NCBI GenBank assembly: GCA_944387895.1
Contig: CALXGQ010000013.1
Location: 35,186-99,185, forward strand
Source: an uncultured Clostridia bacterium
GTDB lineage: Bacteria > Bacillota > Clostridia > Oscillospirales > QAKW01
DNA length: 64,000 bases
Direction: 5' to 3'
Shown here piece by piece: positions 24,984-32,469 of this stretch (positions are counted from its first letter, which is position 1; each line of letters starts with the position of its first letter). Made by a program: the position numbers and the translations under genes. The notes below the pieces were generated by a model. That model was given only the letters and a program-made list of their open reading frames with translations. It was not told the origin of the DNA and did not search any database.

Positions 24984-25565
24984 ATGAGTTTAGTACCGAC
25001 CGTGGTGGAGCAGACAGGTCATGGCGAGCGCGCGTATGACATTTATTCCCGCCTGCTGAACGACCGGATCATCATGCTGAGCGAGGAAGTGAACGACACG
25101 ACTGCCAGCCTGATCATTGCCCAGCTTTTATATCTGGAGGGGCAGGATCCCGATAAGGACATCAGCTTCTATATCAATTCCCCCGGCGGTTCGGTGACTG
25201 CGGGACTGGCAATTTTTGATACGATGCAGTATATCAAGTGCGATGTTTCGACCATCTGTATCGGAATGGCGGCGAGCATGGGCGCATTTCTGCTGGCGGC
25301 CGGCGCCAAAGGCAAGCGCTTTTGCCTGCCAAACAGCGAAGTGATGATCCATCAGCCGCTGGGCGGCATTATGGGCAGCGCGACAGAAGTGGAGATCCGC
25401 GCCAAAAACCTCCGGAAAACCAAGGATAAACTCAACCGGATGCTGGCGGAGTTCACCGGGCGCAGCCTGGAGGAGATCGTTCGGGATACCGACCGTGATA
25501 ACTTTCTCTCGGCGGAAGAGGCGAAGGAGTATGGCCTGGTAGACGCAGTAATTGCGCATAGATGA
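24984..25565 (+). CDS. clpP: ATP-dependent Clp protease proteolytic subunit
   Basis: Serine protease that forms the double-ring degradation chamber with ClpX or ClpC. The catalytic triad is visible: Ser98 in GMAASMGAF, His in MIHQPLGG and Asp in RDTDRDNF. The length, 193 residues, is canonical. GGAGGAG precedes ATG 24984. The leading residues [19 protein letters not shown] are the normal short propeptide and axial loop. An intrinsic terminator-like hairpin separates it from clpX. Confidence 0.97.
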   Translation: MSLVPTVVEQTGHGERAYDIYSRLLNDRIIMLSEEVNDTTASLIIAQLLYLEGQDPDKDISFYINSPGGSVTAGLAIFDTMQYIKCDVSTICIGMAASMGAFLLAAGAKGKRFCLPNSEVMIHQPLGGIMGSATEVEIRAKNLRKTKDKLNRMLAEFTGRSLEEIVRDTDRDNFLSAEEAKEYGLVDAVIAHR

Positions 25566-25571
25566 CAATAT

Positions 25572-25602
25572 ACAGGAAGGGCAAAGTTCCCTTCCTGTTT
25601 TT
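25572..25602 (+). terminator. Hairpin terminator or attenuator between clpP and clpX
   Basis: ACAGGAAGGG, loop CAAAGTT, CCCTTCCTGT followed by TTTTG. It is short on T residues, so partial read-through into clpX is likely. Confidence 0.65.
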
Positions 25603-25616
25603 GAAAGGATAGGATT

Positions 25617-26873
25617 ATGGCTGATCAGAATAAGAGAATCTGTTCCTTCTGCGGCAGACCGGCGCAGGATTTGAATGTAATAGAGGGTCTGGACGCTTTG
25701 ATCTGCGCCGATTGCGTCGAGCTCTGCATGAAAATTCTGGTGGAAAACGGATATCGTCCCCAGCAGCTCCCGGAAAAGCGCAGGAGCAAAAAAGCGGAGG
25801 AGATCCACGTTTATAAGCCCCAGGAGATCAAGCGTTTTCTGGATGAATACATCATCGGGCAGGAGCGGGCGAAGATCGCCCTTTCCGTGGCCGTATACAA
25901 TCACTATAAGCGCATCCTGAACGATACCGGCGCCGACGACGTGGAGCTGCAAAAGAGCAACATCCTGCTGGTGGGTCCCACGGGAAGCGGAAAAACGTAT
26001 CTGGCCAAAACGCTGGCGAAAATCCTCAATGTTCCTTTTGCGATAGCCGACGCAACGACCCTGACCGAGGCCGGCTATGTGGGCGAGGATGTGGAGAACA
26101 TTCTGCTCAAGCTGCTCCAGGCCGCGGATTTCGATGTGGAACGGGCGCAAAAGGGGATCATCTATATCGACGAAATCGATAAAATCGCCCGAAAAAGCGA
26201 AAATGTATCCATCACCCGCGACGTCAGCGGCGAGGGGGTGCAGCAGGCGCTGCTGAAAATCGTGGAGGGCACGGTATCCAACGTGCCGCCCCAGGGCGGC
26301 CGCAAGCATCCCAATCAGGAGTTTATCCAGGTGGATACCACCAATATTCTTTTTATCTGCGGCGGTTCCTTTGATGGGATCCAGAATGTGGTTTCAAAAA
26401 GGATCGGAAAATCGGCTCTGGGCTTCGGCACGGAGCTCAAGGAAAAGAGCGGCTCCGGGCTGACCGATATTTACCGGCAGATCGAAAGTCATGATATCGC
26501 GAAATACGGTGTGATTCCCGAGCTGGTGGGGCGGCTGCCGGTGCTGGTTTCGCTGGATGAGCTGGATGAAGCAGCGATGCTGCGGATTTTAACCGAGCCG
26601 AAGAATGCGATTGTGAAGCAGTATAAAAAGCTTTTTGCGCTGGACGGCGTGGAGCTGACCTTTACCGATGAAGCGTTGTCGGCCATTGCGGAAAAGACGA
26701 TCCGGAATAAGACCGGCGCCCGCGGGCTGCGCGCCATCATTGAAAACGTCATGATGGACGTGATGTATCGCGTGCCTTCTTTGGAGGGCGTGGAAGCGGT
26801 GGAAATCGACCGTGATTTTGTTTTGGGCAAGGGAGAGGCGAAGATGTCCTACCGTAAAAAACTGGGAGCATAA
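25617..26873 (+). CDS. clpX: Clp protease ATP-binding subunit ClpX
   Basis: AAA+ unfoldase that recognises substrates (including ssrA-tagged proteins) and feeds ClpP. The N-terminal zinc domain has CSFCGRP and CADCVELC. Walker A is [12 protein letters not shown] (about residues 120-131), Walker [11 protein letters not shown], the pore loop GYVGEDV, the IGF loop is seen as IGKSALGFG, and the C-terminal arginine motif is GARGLRA. The length is 418 residues. It is four bases upstream of the HD nucleotidase gene. Confidence 0.97.
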   Translation: MADQNKRICSFCGRPAQDLNVIEGLDALICADCVELCMKILVENGYRPQQLPEKRRSKKAEEIHVYKPQEIKRFLDEYIIGQERAKIALSVAVYNHYKRILNDTGADDVELQKSNILLVGPTGSGKTYLAKTLAKILNVPFAIADATTLTEAGYVGEDVENILLKLLQAADFDVERAQKGIIYIDEIDKIARKSENVSITRDVSGEGVQQALLKIVEGTVSNVPPQGGRKHPNQEFIQVDTTNILFICGGSFDGIQNVVSKRIGKSALGFGTELKEKSGSGLTDIYRQIESHDIAKYGVIPELVGRLPVLVSLDELDEAAMLRILTEPKNAIVKQYKKLFALDGVELTFTDEALSAIAEKTIRNKTGARGLRAIIENVMMDVMYRVPSLEGVEAVEIDRDFVLGKGEAKMSYRKKLGA

Positions 26874-26876
26874 GAG

Positions 26877-27452
26877 ATGAGCAGTAATTTTTTTTCCATG
26901 CTTTTTCGGATGAAATATATCGACCGCTGGGCGCTGATGCGCAATTCCCGCCAGGAAACGCTGGCGGAGCATACGATGGAAACGGCGGTGCTGGCGCATG
27001 CGCTGGCAACCATCGGAAACCGGCGCTGCGGCCGGAATTATCCGGTGGACCGGGTGGCGACGCTGGGGCTTTTTCACGACGCCCATGAAATCCTCACCGG
27101 GGATATGCCCACGCCGGTGAAGTACCAGAACACGTTTATTGAAACGGCCTTTAAAGGCGTGGAGGAAGCGGCCAATCAAAAGCTGCTCTCTATGCTGCCG
27201 GAGGATCTGAAGGAGGTCTACGCGCCTCTTTTAGCGGATCCTGAGCCGGAGCTGAAGCGGCTGATCAAAGCGGCGGATAAGCTCTCGGCGCTCATCAAGT
27301 GCATGGAGGAGCGCAAAGCGGGGAATATGGAGTTCCGCATGGCGGAGCAGTCGATCCGGGAGAGCCTTTCCGCCATGGCAATGCCGGAGGTGGAGATCTT
27401 TCTGCAGGAATTTCTGTCCGCCTTTGAACTGACGTTGGACGAAATGCGCTGA
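26877..27452 (+). CDS. yfbR: HD-domain 5'-deoxynucleotidase (YfbR type)
   Basis: Predicted 5'-deoxyribonucleotide phosphatase acting on dNMPs. It is similar to E. coli YfbR along its whole length: an N-terminal RWALMRNSRQETLAEHTMETA with the first histidine, LFHDAHEILTGDMPTPVKY with the HD pair, and a C-terminal ADKLSALIKCMEE. The length is 191 residues. It is transcribed after clpX with three bases between the genes; that pairing looks accidental. Start ATG behind a GGGAG. Confidence 0.87.
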   Translation: MSSNFFSMLFRMKYIDRWALMRNSRQETLAEHTMETAVLAHALATIGNRRCGRNYPVDRVATLGLFHDAHEILTGDMPTPVKYQNTFIETAFKGVEEAANQKLLSMLPEDLKEVYAPLLADPEPELKRLIKAADKLSALIKCMEERKAGNMEFRMAEQSIRESLSAMAMPEVEIFLQEFLSAFELTLDEMR

Positions 27453-27475
27453 GCGGAACAAAGCTTTTAACAGAT

Positions 27476-27509
27476 AAAATCCGGGCGCCAAAAAGGCACC
27501 CGGATTTTT
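27476..27509 (+). terminator. Terminator after the YfbR-type gene
   Basis: AAATCCGGGCGCC, loop AAAAA, GGCACCCGGATTTTT; one mismatch. Confidence 0.8.
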
Positions 27510-27537
27510 CGCGCGGAAAAAGAAGAAAAATGCAAAA

Positions 27538-27563
27538 AAGAGCCAGCTGATCGGCTGGCTCTT
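27538..27563 (-). terminator. Distal terminator of the tRNA operon
   Basis: AAGAGCCAGC and GCTGGCTCTT form a perfect 10-bp stem; on the minus strand it is followed by six T residues. Confidence 0.7.
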
Positions 27564-27589
27564 CCATTTCTGGTGGAGCAGAATAAGCA

Positions 27590-27615
27590 AAATCCGAACC
27601 CAAAGGGTTCGGATT
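27590..27615 (-). terminator. Proximal terminator of the tRNA operon
   Basis: On the minus strand AATCCGAACCC, loop TTT, GGGTTCGGATT then TTTG, beginning 10 bases after tRNA-Val. Confidence 0.65.
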
Positions 27616-27624
27616 ATCTTGCAT

Positions 27625-27700
27625 TGGTGGAAGTTAACGGGCTCGAACCGCTGACCCTCTGCTTGTAAGGCAGATGCTCTCCCAGCTGAGCTAAACTTCC
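27625..27700 (-). tRNA. tRNA-Val (anticodon TAC)
   Basis: 76 bases with encoded CCA. Acceptor GGAAGTT pairs with AACTTCC; D-arm TAGCTCAGCTGGGAGAGCA; anticodon stem TCTGC/GCAGA around loop CTTACAA; T-loop TTCGAGC. Third and last tRNA of the operon. Confidence 0.97.
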
Positions 27701-27703
27701 GGA

Positions 27704-27778
27704 TGGTGACCCGAACGGGAATCGAACCCGTGATACCGCCGTGAAAGGGCGGTGTCTTAACCTCTTGACCATCGGGCC
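27704..27778 (-). tRNA. tRNA-Glu (anticodon TTC)
   Basis: 75 bases with encoded CCA. Acceptor GGCCCGA pairs with TCGGGTC (one G-T pair); anticodon stem CCGCC/GGCGG around loop CTTTCAC; T-loop TTCGATT. Three bases separate it from tRNA-Val. Confidence 0.97.
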
Positions 27779-27785
27779 GTAAAAA

Positions 27786-27862
27786 TGGTGGCGCTAATTG
27801 GATTCGAACCAATGACACTGCGGGTATGAACCGCATGCTCTAGCCAACTGAGCTATAGCGCC
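27786..27862 (-). tRNA. tRNA-Met, elongator type (anticodon CAT)
   Basis: 77 bases with encoded CCA. Acceptor GGCGCTA pairs with TAGCGCC, so the C1-A72 mismatch of initiator tRNA is absent. Anticodon stem TGCGG/CCGCA around loop TTCATAC; T-loop TTCGAAT. Resembles the elongator tRNA-Met of Bacillus more than the lysidine-modified tRNA-Ile. First gene of the operon. Confidence 0.92.
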
Positions 27863-27879
27863 AAACGAGAACGCTCTAT

Positions 27880-27908
27880 ATTTTACACTAAAGCGGCATT
27901 TTTGTCAA
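27880..27908 (-). promoter_or_regulatory. Promoter of the tRNA-Met-Glu-Val operon
   Basis: On the minus strand TTGACA (27903-27908), 17 bases, TAAAAT (27880-27885), 17 bases before the mature tRNA-Met end. Confidence 0.85.
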
Positions 27909-27992
27909 CATCTTTTTCAAAAAAATTGATTTTTTTTCTATTTTTAGAAACTATAAATAGTGATTACCGAATGACGATAGGAGTATGCGCGC

Positions 27993-28679
27993 ATGAGTGA
28001 AATGGAAAAGAATTTTCAAAGCGAGGAGCTGGAACGGTTGGTGGAGATCGGCGCCGCGGAAACGGACGGCGGGATCCGTGTTCTAACGGTGATCGGGCAG
28101 ATCGAGGGGCATTTTATTGCGCCGGAACAGAATAAAACGACAAAATATGAGCACCTTCTGCCGATCCTTGTTACCATGGAGGAAAGCCGGGAGGTTCAGG
28201 GCGTGCTGATCCTGCTCAACACTATGGGGGGCGACGTGGAAGCGGGGCTGGCCATCGCGGAGCTGATCGCCTCCATGAAAAAGCCGACGGTTTCTCTTGT
28301 TTTGGGCGGCGGCCATTCTATCGGCGTACCTCTGGCCTGCGCGGCGCGGCGGTCTTTTATTGTCCCTACGGCAACAATGACTCTGCACCCCGTGCGGGCG
28401 ACCGGCACGATTATCGGCGTGCCCCAAAGCCTCAGAACGCTGGAGGAAATGCAAAACCGGGTCTGTGATTTCATTGTGAAAAATTCCAAGATCACGCCGG
28501 AACGGCTGCGGGCGCTGATGACGGAGGTCGGCAATATGGTTACCGACGTGGGAACGATTCTAGGCGGCGAACAGGCGGTGGAGGAAGGGTTGATCGACGG
28601 CGTCGGCGGGCTGAAGGAGGCGCTGGCCGCCCTGAAAGAAATGATTGAAAAAGAGAAGGAAAGCGGTTATAATAAATGA
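27993..28679 (+). CDS. tepA: TepA, ClpP-fold translocation-enhancing peptidase
   Basis: Cytoplasmic ClpP-like serine peptidase, implicated in Bacillus in protein export and spore membrane proteins. The ClpP/crotonase fold is seen in LLNTMGGDVEAGLAIAELIA, a nucleophile elbow GGGHSIGVPLA with Ser near residue 110, and a histidine in MTLHPVRATG; DVGTILGGEQAVEEGLIDGVGG is the family C-terminus. ATG 27993 follows ATAGGAG. The length is 228 residues. Two bases separate it from the GNAT gene. Confidence 0.9.
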   Translation: MSEMEKNFQSEELERLVEIGAAETDGGIRVLTVIGQIEGHFIAPEQNKTTKYEHLLPILVTMEESREVQGVLILLNTMGGDVEAGLAIAELIASMKKPTVSLVLGGGHSIGVPLACAARRSFIVPTATMTLHPVRATGTIIGVPQSLRTLEEMQNRVCDFIVKNSKITPERLRALMTEVGNMVTDVGTILGGEQAVEEGLIDGVGGLKEALAALKEMIEKEKESGYNK

Positions 28680-28680
28680 T

Positions 28681-29223
28681 ATGGAAATAATGGAAGCAAG
28701 ACAACAGGATATGGACGCCCTTGCGGCGCTTTTTGCCGAAGGCTTTCAGCGGGATCCGCTTTTCTGCCACTATATTCCCTATGAACAGGAGCGGGAGGGT
28801 ATTTTGAAGCAGATCTTTTTAAAATACCTCAACGACTACTGGGAGGTGCTGACGGTTCTGGAGGTTCCGCCTCTCGCTGGCGCCATGTGCATCTATCCTT
28901 CCGGCACCCAGGGAACGGAGCGGATGGTTCTTCCCGCCCATATCCGGAAGGTCTACGACCGGATCAATCAGGTGGCGGCGCCGCAGTTTTATGAGGATTA
29001 CCTTACGCTGGATCTGCTGGCGGTTCGTCCGGAATTTCGGGGCCGCGGCATCGCCCGGGCGCTGGTCGAGGTATTTTCCCGCCGTGCAAAAGAAGCGGAA
29101 AAACCGGGGATCGTTGAAATCTATGAACCGGCCAACGTAGCCTTTTATGAAAAGGCGGGCTTTCGGCTGGCGCACATTCAGCCGGTGGGTGAAACGCTTA
29201 CCGCCTATATTCTGGAGATTTAA
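28681..29223 (+). CDS. GNAT family N-acetyltransferase
   Basis: Predicted acetyl-CoA-dependent acyltransferase of unknown substrate. The acetyl-CoA loop appears as LLAVRPEFRGRGIARALVEV, with the C-terminal NVAFYEKAGFRLAH typical of GNAT proteins. The ATG at 28681 lies two bases after the tepA stop with a weak ribosome site; ATG 28690 and an upstream TTG at 28645 are alternatives. The length is 180 residues. It ends directly against the ABC-F gene. Confidence 0.82.
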   Translation: MEIMEARQQDMDALAALFAEGFQRDPLFCHYIPYEQEREGILKQIFLKYLNDYWEVLTVLEVPPLAGAMCIYPSGTQGTERMVLPAHIRKVYDRINQVAAPQFYEDYLTLDLLAVRPEFRGRGIARALVEVFSRRAKEAEKPGIVEIYEPANVAFYEKAGFRLAHIQPVGETLTAYILEI

Positions 29224-31059
29224 ATGACAATCGTATCTTTGAAAAACTTGATGGTGGAATTTGGCGAACGCCGGGTGCTGGATCAGGTTACCGTTTCCTG
29301 CGAGGAGGGAGCGGTCGTTGGGCTGATCGGCGGAAACGGGGCGGGGAAATCCACGCTGCTGAACGTATTGGCGGGGCGGCTGAAGCCAACGGAAGGGGAG
29401 CGGCACCTCCATGCCCGGGCGCGGATCGGGTATCTGCTGCAAAACAGCGGTCTTTTCGGCGGCAGAAGCATGATCCAGGAGCTGCGGAGCGTTTTGCAGG
29501 CGGAGCTGGAGGCCATCGACCGGCTTCCGGAAACGGAGGATCCCCGGGAATATGCGCGGCTTCAGGCCATGATCGACGCTGCGGACGCATATCAGATCGA
29601 CGTTCGGATCAAAACGGTGCTCAACGGCATGGGATTTGGCAGCTATGATCTGGAGCGGGACGTGGCGACGCTTTCCGGCGGGGAGCAGACGCGCCTCGCC
29701 CTTTGCAAGCTGCTGGTCGAGCAGCCGAACCTTCTTTTACTGGACGAGCCGACCAACCATCTGGATTTCCGCACGCTGGCCTGGCTGGAAGAATACATAA
29801 AGAATTATAAGGGCACGGTGATCCTGGTTTCCCACGACCGCTTTTTTCTGGATCGCTGCACTAGCGAGATCTGGGAAGTGGAGAGCGGCCGGGTGCGTTG
29901 CTATCCCGGCAACTATTCTGCCTATAAGGAGCAGCGCGCCCTTTGGGAAAAGGAGCAGAACCGCCTGCTTGAGAAGCAGGAGAAGGAAGTGGCGAAGCTG
30001 ACGGATTATATCGATCGTAACCTTGCCCGTGCCAGCACGTCCGCCATGGCCAAAAGCCGCCGCAGGCAGTTGGAACGCATGGAGCGGATCGACCGTCCGG
30101 AGGCGCGCGAAAGGCGGCTGCATCTGAAATTTCCGGTGGATCAGCCGGGCGGGAACGACGTGCTGCAATGCCGCGGGCTTGCCGTCCGGGTGGGCGAGGA
30201 TCGCCTGCTTTTTCAAAACCTTTCTTTCCGGATGCAGAAAGGGGAAAAGATCGCCCTGGTCGGCGATAACGGAACGGGAAAAACAACGCTCCTTTCTGTT
30301 TTGATGGGGGAGCTTGAGCCGGAAGGCGGCAGCGTCCGGTGGGGTGCCAATATCCAAAAAGGGCTCTTTCGGCAGGCCATGTGCTTTTTGGATGAGGAAC
30401 ATACGGTTCTGGAGGAGCTGGGCGCGCTTTTTCCGCAGCTGGCCTATCAGCAGCTGCGCACGGCCCTGGCCGCCGTTTCCTTTCCGGGGGAGGATGTGGA
30501 GTTGAAAACCGGATCGCTCTCCGGCGGGGAACGGGCGCGCTTCCAGCTGGCTGTGCTGATGCTGCGGCGGTGCAATACCCTGCTCTTCGACGAACCGACC
30601 AACCATCTGGATCTGCCCGCGCGGGAGGAGATCGAACGCGCGCTGGAGGAATTTCCGGGCAATCTTCTGGTGGTTTCGCATGACCGCTATTTTCTTTCGC
30701 GCATCCCGGGGCGGATCCTGAAGCTGACCTCCGGGGGGCTGGAGGAGCTCAAGAGCCTGGCGGATTACTGGGAGGAAGAGCAGGAAGCCGCGCCGGCGCC
30801 GGAGAAAAAGCAAAAGAATACCGGCTCCGCATACAGGAGCAGGGAACAGCGTGCAAAAGAGGCAGCGCGGCGGCAGGAATTATCCGGCATCGAGCGCGGG
30901 CTGGAGGAAGTAGAGCGGCTGCTGGCGGAGAAAAATGCGGAAATCGAGGCGTCCGGCAGCGATTATCTGGCGCTGGAGGAGTGCTGCGCGGCGCTGGAGG
31001 CTTTGCAGCTCCGCAGGGACGAACTGACAGAGCGCTGGCTGCTGCTTCAGGAAGAATAG
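29224..31059 (+). CDS. ABC-F family ATPase
   Basis: Soluble ABC protein with two nucleotide-binding domains and no membrane part; ABC-F proteins act on the ribosome, some giving antibiotic resistance and others rescuing stalled translation. Domain 1 has GGNGAGKST, LSGGEQTRLAL and LLLLDEPTNHLD; domain 2 has GDNGTGKTT, LSGGERARFQL and LLFDEPTNHLD. Between them lies the P-site interaction linker with basic coiled coil (NRLLEKQEKEVAKL, SRRRQLERMERI). A C-terminal helical extension (from about residue 530) follows. The length is 611 residues. Housekeeping or resistance subtype cannot be told by eye. Confidence 0.9.
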   Translation: MTIVSLKNLMVEFGERRVLDQVTVSCEEGAVVGLIGGNGAGKSTLLNVLAGRLKPTEGERHLHARARIGYLLQNSGLFGGRSMIQELRSVLQAELEAIDRLPETEDPREYARLQAMIDAADAYQIDVRIKTVLNGMGFGSYDLERDVATLSGGEQTRLALCKLLVEQPNLLLLDEPTNHLDFRTLAWLEEYIKNYKGTVILVSHDRFFLDRCTSEIWEVESGRVRCYPGNYSAYKEQRALWEKEQNRLLEKQEKEVAKLTDYIDRNLARASTSAMAKSRRRQLERMERIDRPEARERRLHLKFPVDQPGGNDVLQCRGLAVRVGEDRLLFQNLSFRMQKGEKIALVGDNGTGKTTLLSVLMGELEPEGGSVRWGANIQKGLFRQAMCFLDEEHTVLEELGALFPQLAYQQLRTALAAVSFPGEDVELKTGSLSGGERARFQLAVLMLRRCNTLLFDEPTNHLDLPAREEIERALEEFPGNLLVVSHDRYFLSRIPGRILKLTSGGLEELKSLADYWEEEQEAAPAPEKKQKNTGSAYRSREQRAKEAARRQELSGIERGLEEVERLLAEKNAEIEASGSDYLALEECCAALEALQLRRDELTERWLLLQEE

Positions 31060-31065
31060 AAAAAA

Positions 31066-31093
31066 TCAGCCGCCCCGGCCGGGGCGGCTGATG
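31066..31093 (-). terminator. Terminator of the rqcP transcript
   Basis: Perfect stem ATCAGCCGCCCCGG/CCGGGGCGGCTGAT; on the minus strand it is followed by TTTTTT. It also lies just after the ABC-F gene but has few T residues on that side. Confidence 0.85.
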
Positions 31094-31095
31094 GT

Positions 31096-31338
31096 TTATT
31101 CAACAGATTCAAAAAGCGATCCGGCTTCCTCGGCCTTGATGAATTCGGCCGTTTTCAAGACGCGGACCTTGGTTTGCTTTTCGCCGAAGCCGATGACGAT
31201 GATATCGCCTTCCTTTACGTCGGTAGAGGCTTTGGCCGGTTTCCCGTTTACGGTCACGCGGCCGCTGTTGCAGGCCTCCGTTGCGATCGTGCGGCGTTTG
31301 ATCAGGCGGCTCACCTTGAGATACTTATCGATACGCAT
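31096..31338 (-). CDS. rqcP: S4-domain RNA-binding protein RqcP (YabO/Hsp15 family)
   Basis: Ribosome quality-control factor that works with RqcH in adding alanine tails to stalled nascent chains. The 80-residue protein is essentially one S4 domain: MRIDKYLKVSRLIKRRTIA, RVTVNGKPAK and VKEGDIIVIGFGEK. ATG at 31338 lies behind GAGGAAAGG. It sits downstream of hup and mazG, as yabO does in Bacillus, but a terminator separates it from hup, so it depends on read-through or an unseen promoter. Confidence 0.93.
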   Translation of the reverse strand: MRIDKYLKVSRLIKRRTIATEACNSGRVTVNGKPAKASTDVKEGDIIVIGFGEKQTKVRVLKTAEFIKAEEAGSLFESVE

Positions 31339-31362
31339 GGCGGTTCCTTTCCTCAGGCTTGG

Positions 31363-31394
31363 TAAAAAAGCCAGCGTCTTTGACGCTGGCTTTG
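31363..31394 (-). terminator. Terminator between hup and rqcP
   Basis: On the minus strand AAAGCCAGCGTC, loop AAA, GACGCTGGCTTTTTT. It lies 9 bases after the hup stop. Confidence 0.85.
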
Positions 31395-31403
31395 CATTTG
31401 GAA

Positions 31404-31676
31404 TTAGCCGATATAGTCCTTAAAAGCTTTGCCGGCCTTGAAAGCGGGAGTTTTGGAAGCGGCGATCTGAATGGTTTCGCCGGTTCTGGGATTCTTGCCG
31501 GTGCGGGCAGCTTTCTCACGAACCTCGAAAGAACCGAAGCCAACCAGCTGAACCTTATCGCCCTTCTTGAGAGCGTCCTTAATTTCATCCAAAACGGCGG
31601 CGACAACAACGCCGGCTTCCTTCTGAGATACGTCAGCTTTTGCTGCAACAGCAGCGATCAGTTCTGCTTTGTTCAT
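31404..31676 (-). CDS. hup: HU-type DNA-binding protein
   Basis: Small basic nucleoid protein that bends and compacts DNA as a dimer. The 90-residue product begins MNKAELIAAVAAKADVSQKEA and carries the GFGSFEVREKAARTGKNPRTGE arm region, with a C-terminal AFKAGKAFKDYI. The ATG at 31676 follows TTTGGAGGAAA; the open frame upstream is not coding. Abundant protein, with its own terminator. It separates mazG from rqcP, unlike the Bacillus order. A palindrome lies 35 bases upstream of its start. Confidence 0.97.
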   Translation of the reverse strand: MNKAELIAAVAAKADVSQKEAGVVVAAVLDEIKDALKKGDKVQLVGFGSFEVREKAARTGKNPRTGETIQIAASKTPAFKAGKAFKDYIG

Positions 31677-31710
31677 TTTTCTTTCCTCCAAATAATTATT
31701 TGATATTATC

Positions 31711-31729
31711 TTATCACATTTTGTGATAA
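31711..31729 (-). promoter_or_regulatory. Palindrome in the hup promoter region
   Basis: TTATCACA, TTT, TGTGATAA: perfect 8-bp arms with a three-base centre, in an A/T-rich region upstream of the hup ribosome site. It could be a repressor or activator site. I cannot place the -35/-10 boxes with confidence. Confidence 0.4.
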
Positions 31730-31767
31730 AAATTACATATTCAATTATACATGATTTTTCCTTATTT

Positions 31768-32469
31768 TCAAGCCTTTTTCTCAAAAAAAGTATTTTTCCG
31801 GTCGCAATTTTCGACCAAAAAAGCGTTTTTTCTGGCCAACGCTTCCTCTGGATCGATTTTCAGCGTTTTTGCGATACGGGCCGTGGTAAAAAGCAGATCG
31901 CCCAGCGTTTGCGCGTCGGGGGAGCGGGAAAAGGCTTCCGCCTGGGCGCGCAGCAGGGAATCAAGCTGATCCGGCTGCTCCTTTGGAAAGAGCCGGCCGG
32001 CGATTTTTTCGGCGCGGGTGAGAGCGGGCAGGGTTTTGGCAATGCCCTCCAATTCCTCCTCCAGGGATTTCTGGCCTTTTTCCTGCATTTTGAGCTTTCG
32101 CCAGCCCTCTTCGGTAGAGCCTTCCGCCGTTGCCGCATCCCCAAAAACATGAGGATGACGGAAAATCAGCTTTTTGCAGACCCGGTCATAGACGTCCTGG
32201 GCGCTGAAGGTTCCTGCTTCCTCGCCAATGCAGATATGGAAAAGAACCTGCATCAGAAGGTCGCCCAGCTCCTCGGTCATCATGGCGGCGTCGGCACGGT
32301 CGATGGCCTCCGCCGTTTCATAGGCTTCTTCGATCACGCCGCGCCGGATGGACTGGTGGGTTTGCGCACGGTCCCAGGGGCACCCTTCCGGGCTGCGCAG
32401 CAGCCGGATCAGGGCATAAAGATCTTCGTAGCTGTAGTGCTCCTGATGTTTGAAGGACTCTTTATTCAT
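31768..32469 (-). CDS. mazG: Nucleoside triphosphate pyrophosphohydrolase MazG
   Basis: Hydrolyses NTPs to NMP and pyrophosphate, cleaning abnormal nucleotides or lowering ppGpp-related stress. The all-alpha NTP-PPase fold has the metal-binding acidic motif IEEAYETAEAI and, downstream, MTEELGDLLMQVLFH (E-x3-D). A second, degenerate MazG half follows (TLGDLLFTTARIAKTL). The length is 233 residues, shorter than Bacillus YabN because the N-terminal methylase-like domain is absent. It overlaps the spoVB-like gene by eight bases. Confidence 0.92.
   Translation of the reverse strand: MNKESFKHQEHYSYEDLYALIRLLRSPEGCPWDRAQTHQSIRRGVIEEAYETAEAIDRADAAMMTEELGDLLMQVLFHICIGEEAGTFSAQDVYDRVCKKLIFRHPHVFGDAATAEGSTEEGWRKLKMQEKGQKSLEEELEGIAKTLPALTRAEKIAGRLFPKEQPDQLDSLLRAQAEAFSRSPDAQTLGDLLFTTARIAKTLKIDPEEALARKNAFLVENCDRKNTFFEKKA

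Noticed and set aside
27786..27862. Initiator tRNA-fMet
   Set aside because: Position 1-72 is a G-C pair and the anticodon stem lacks the three G-C pairs of initiator tRNA.
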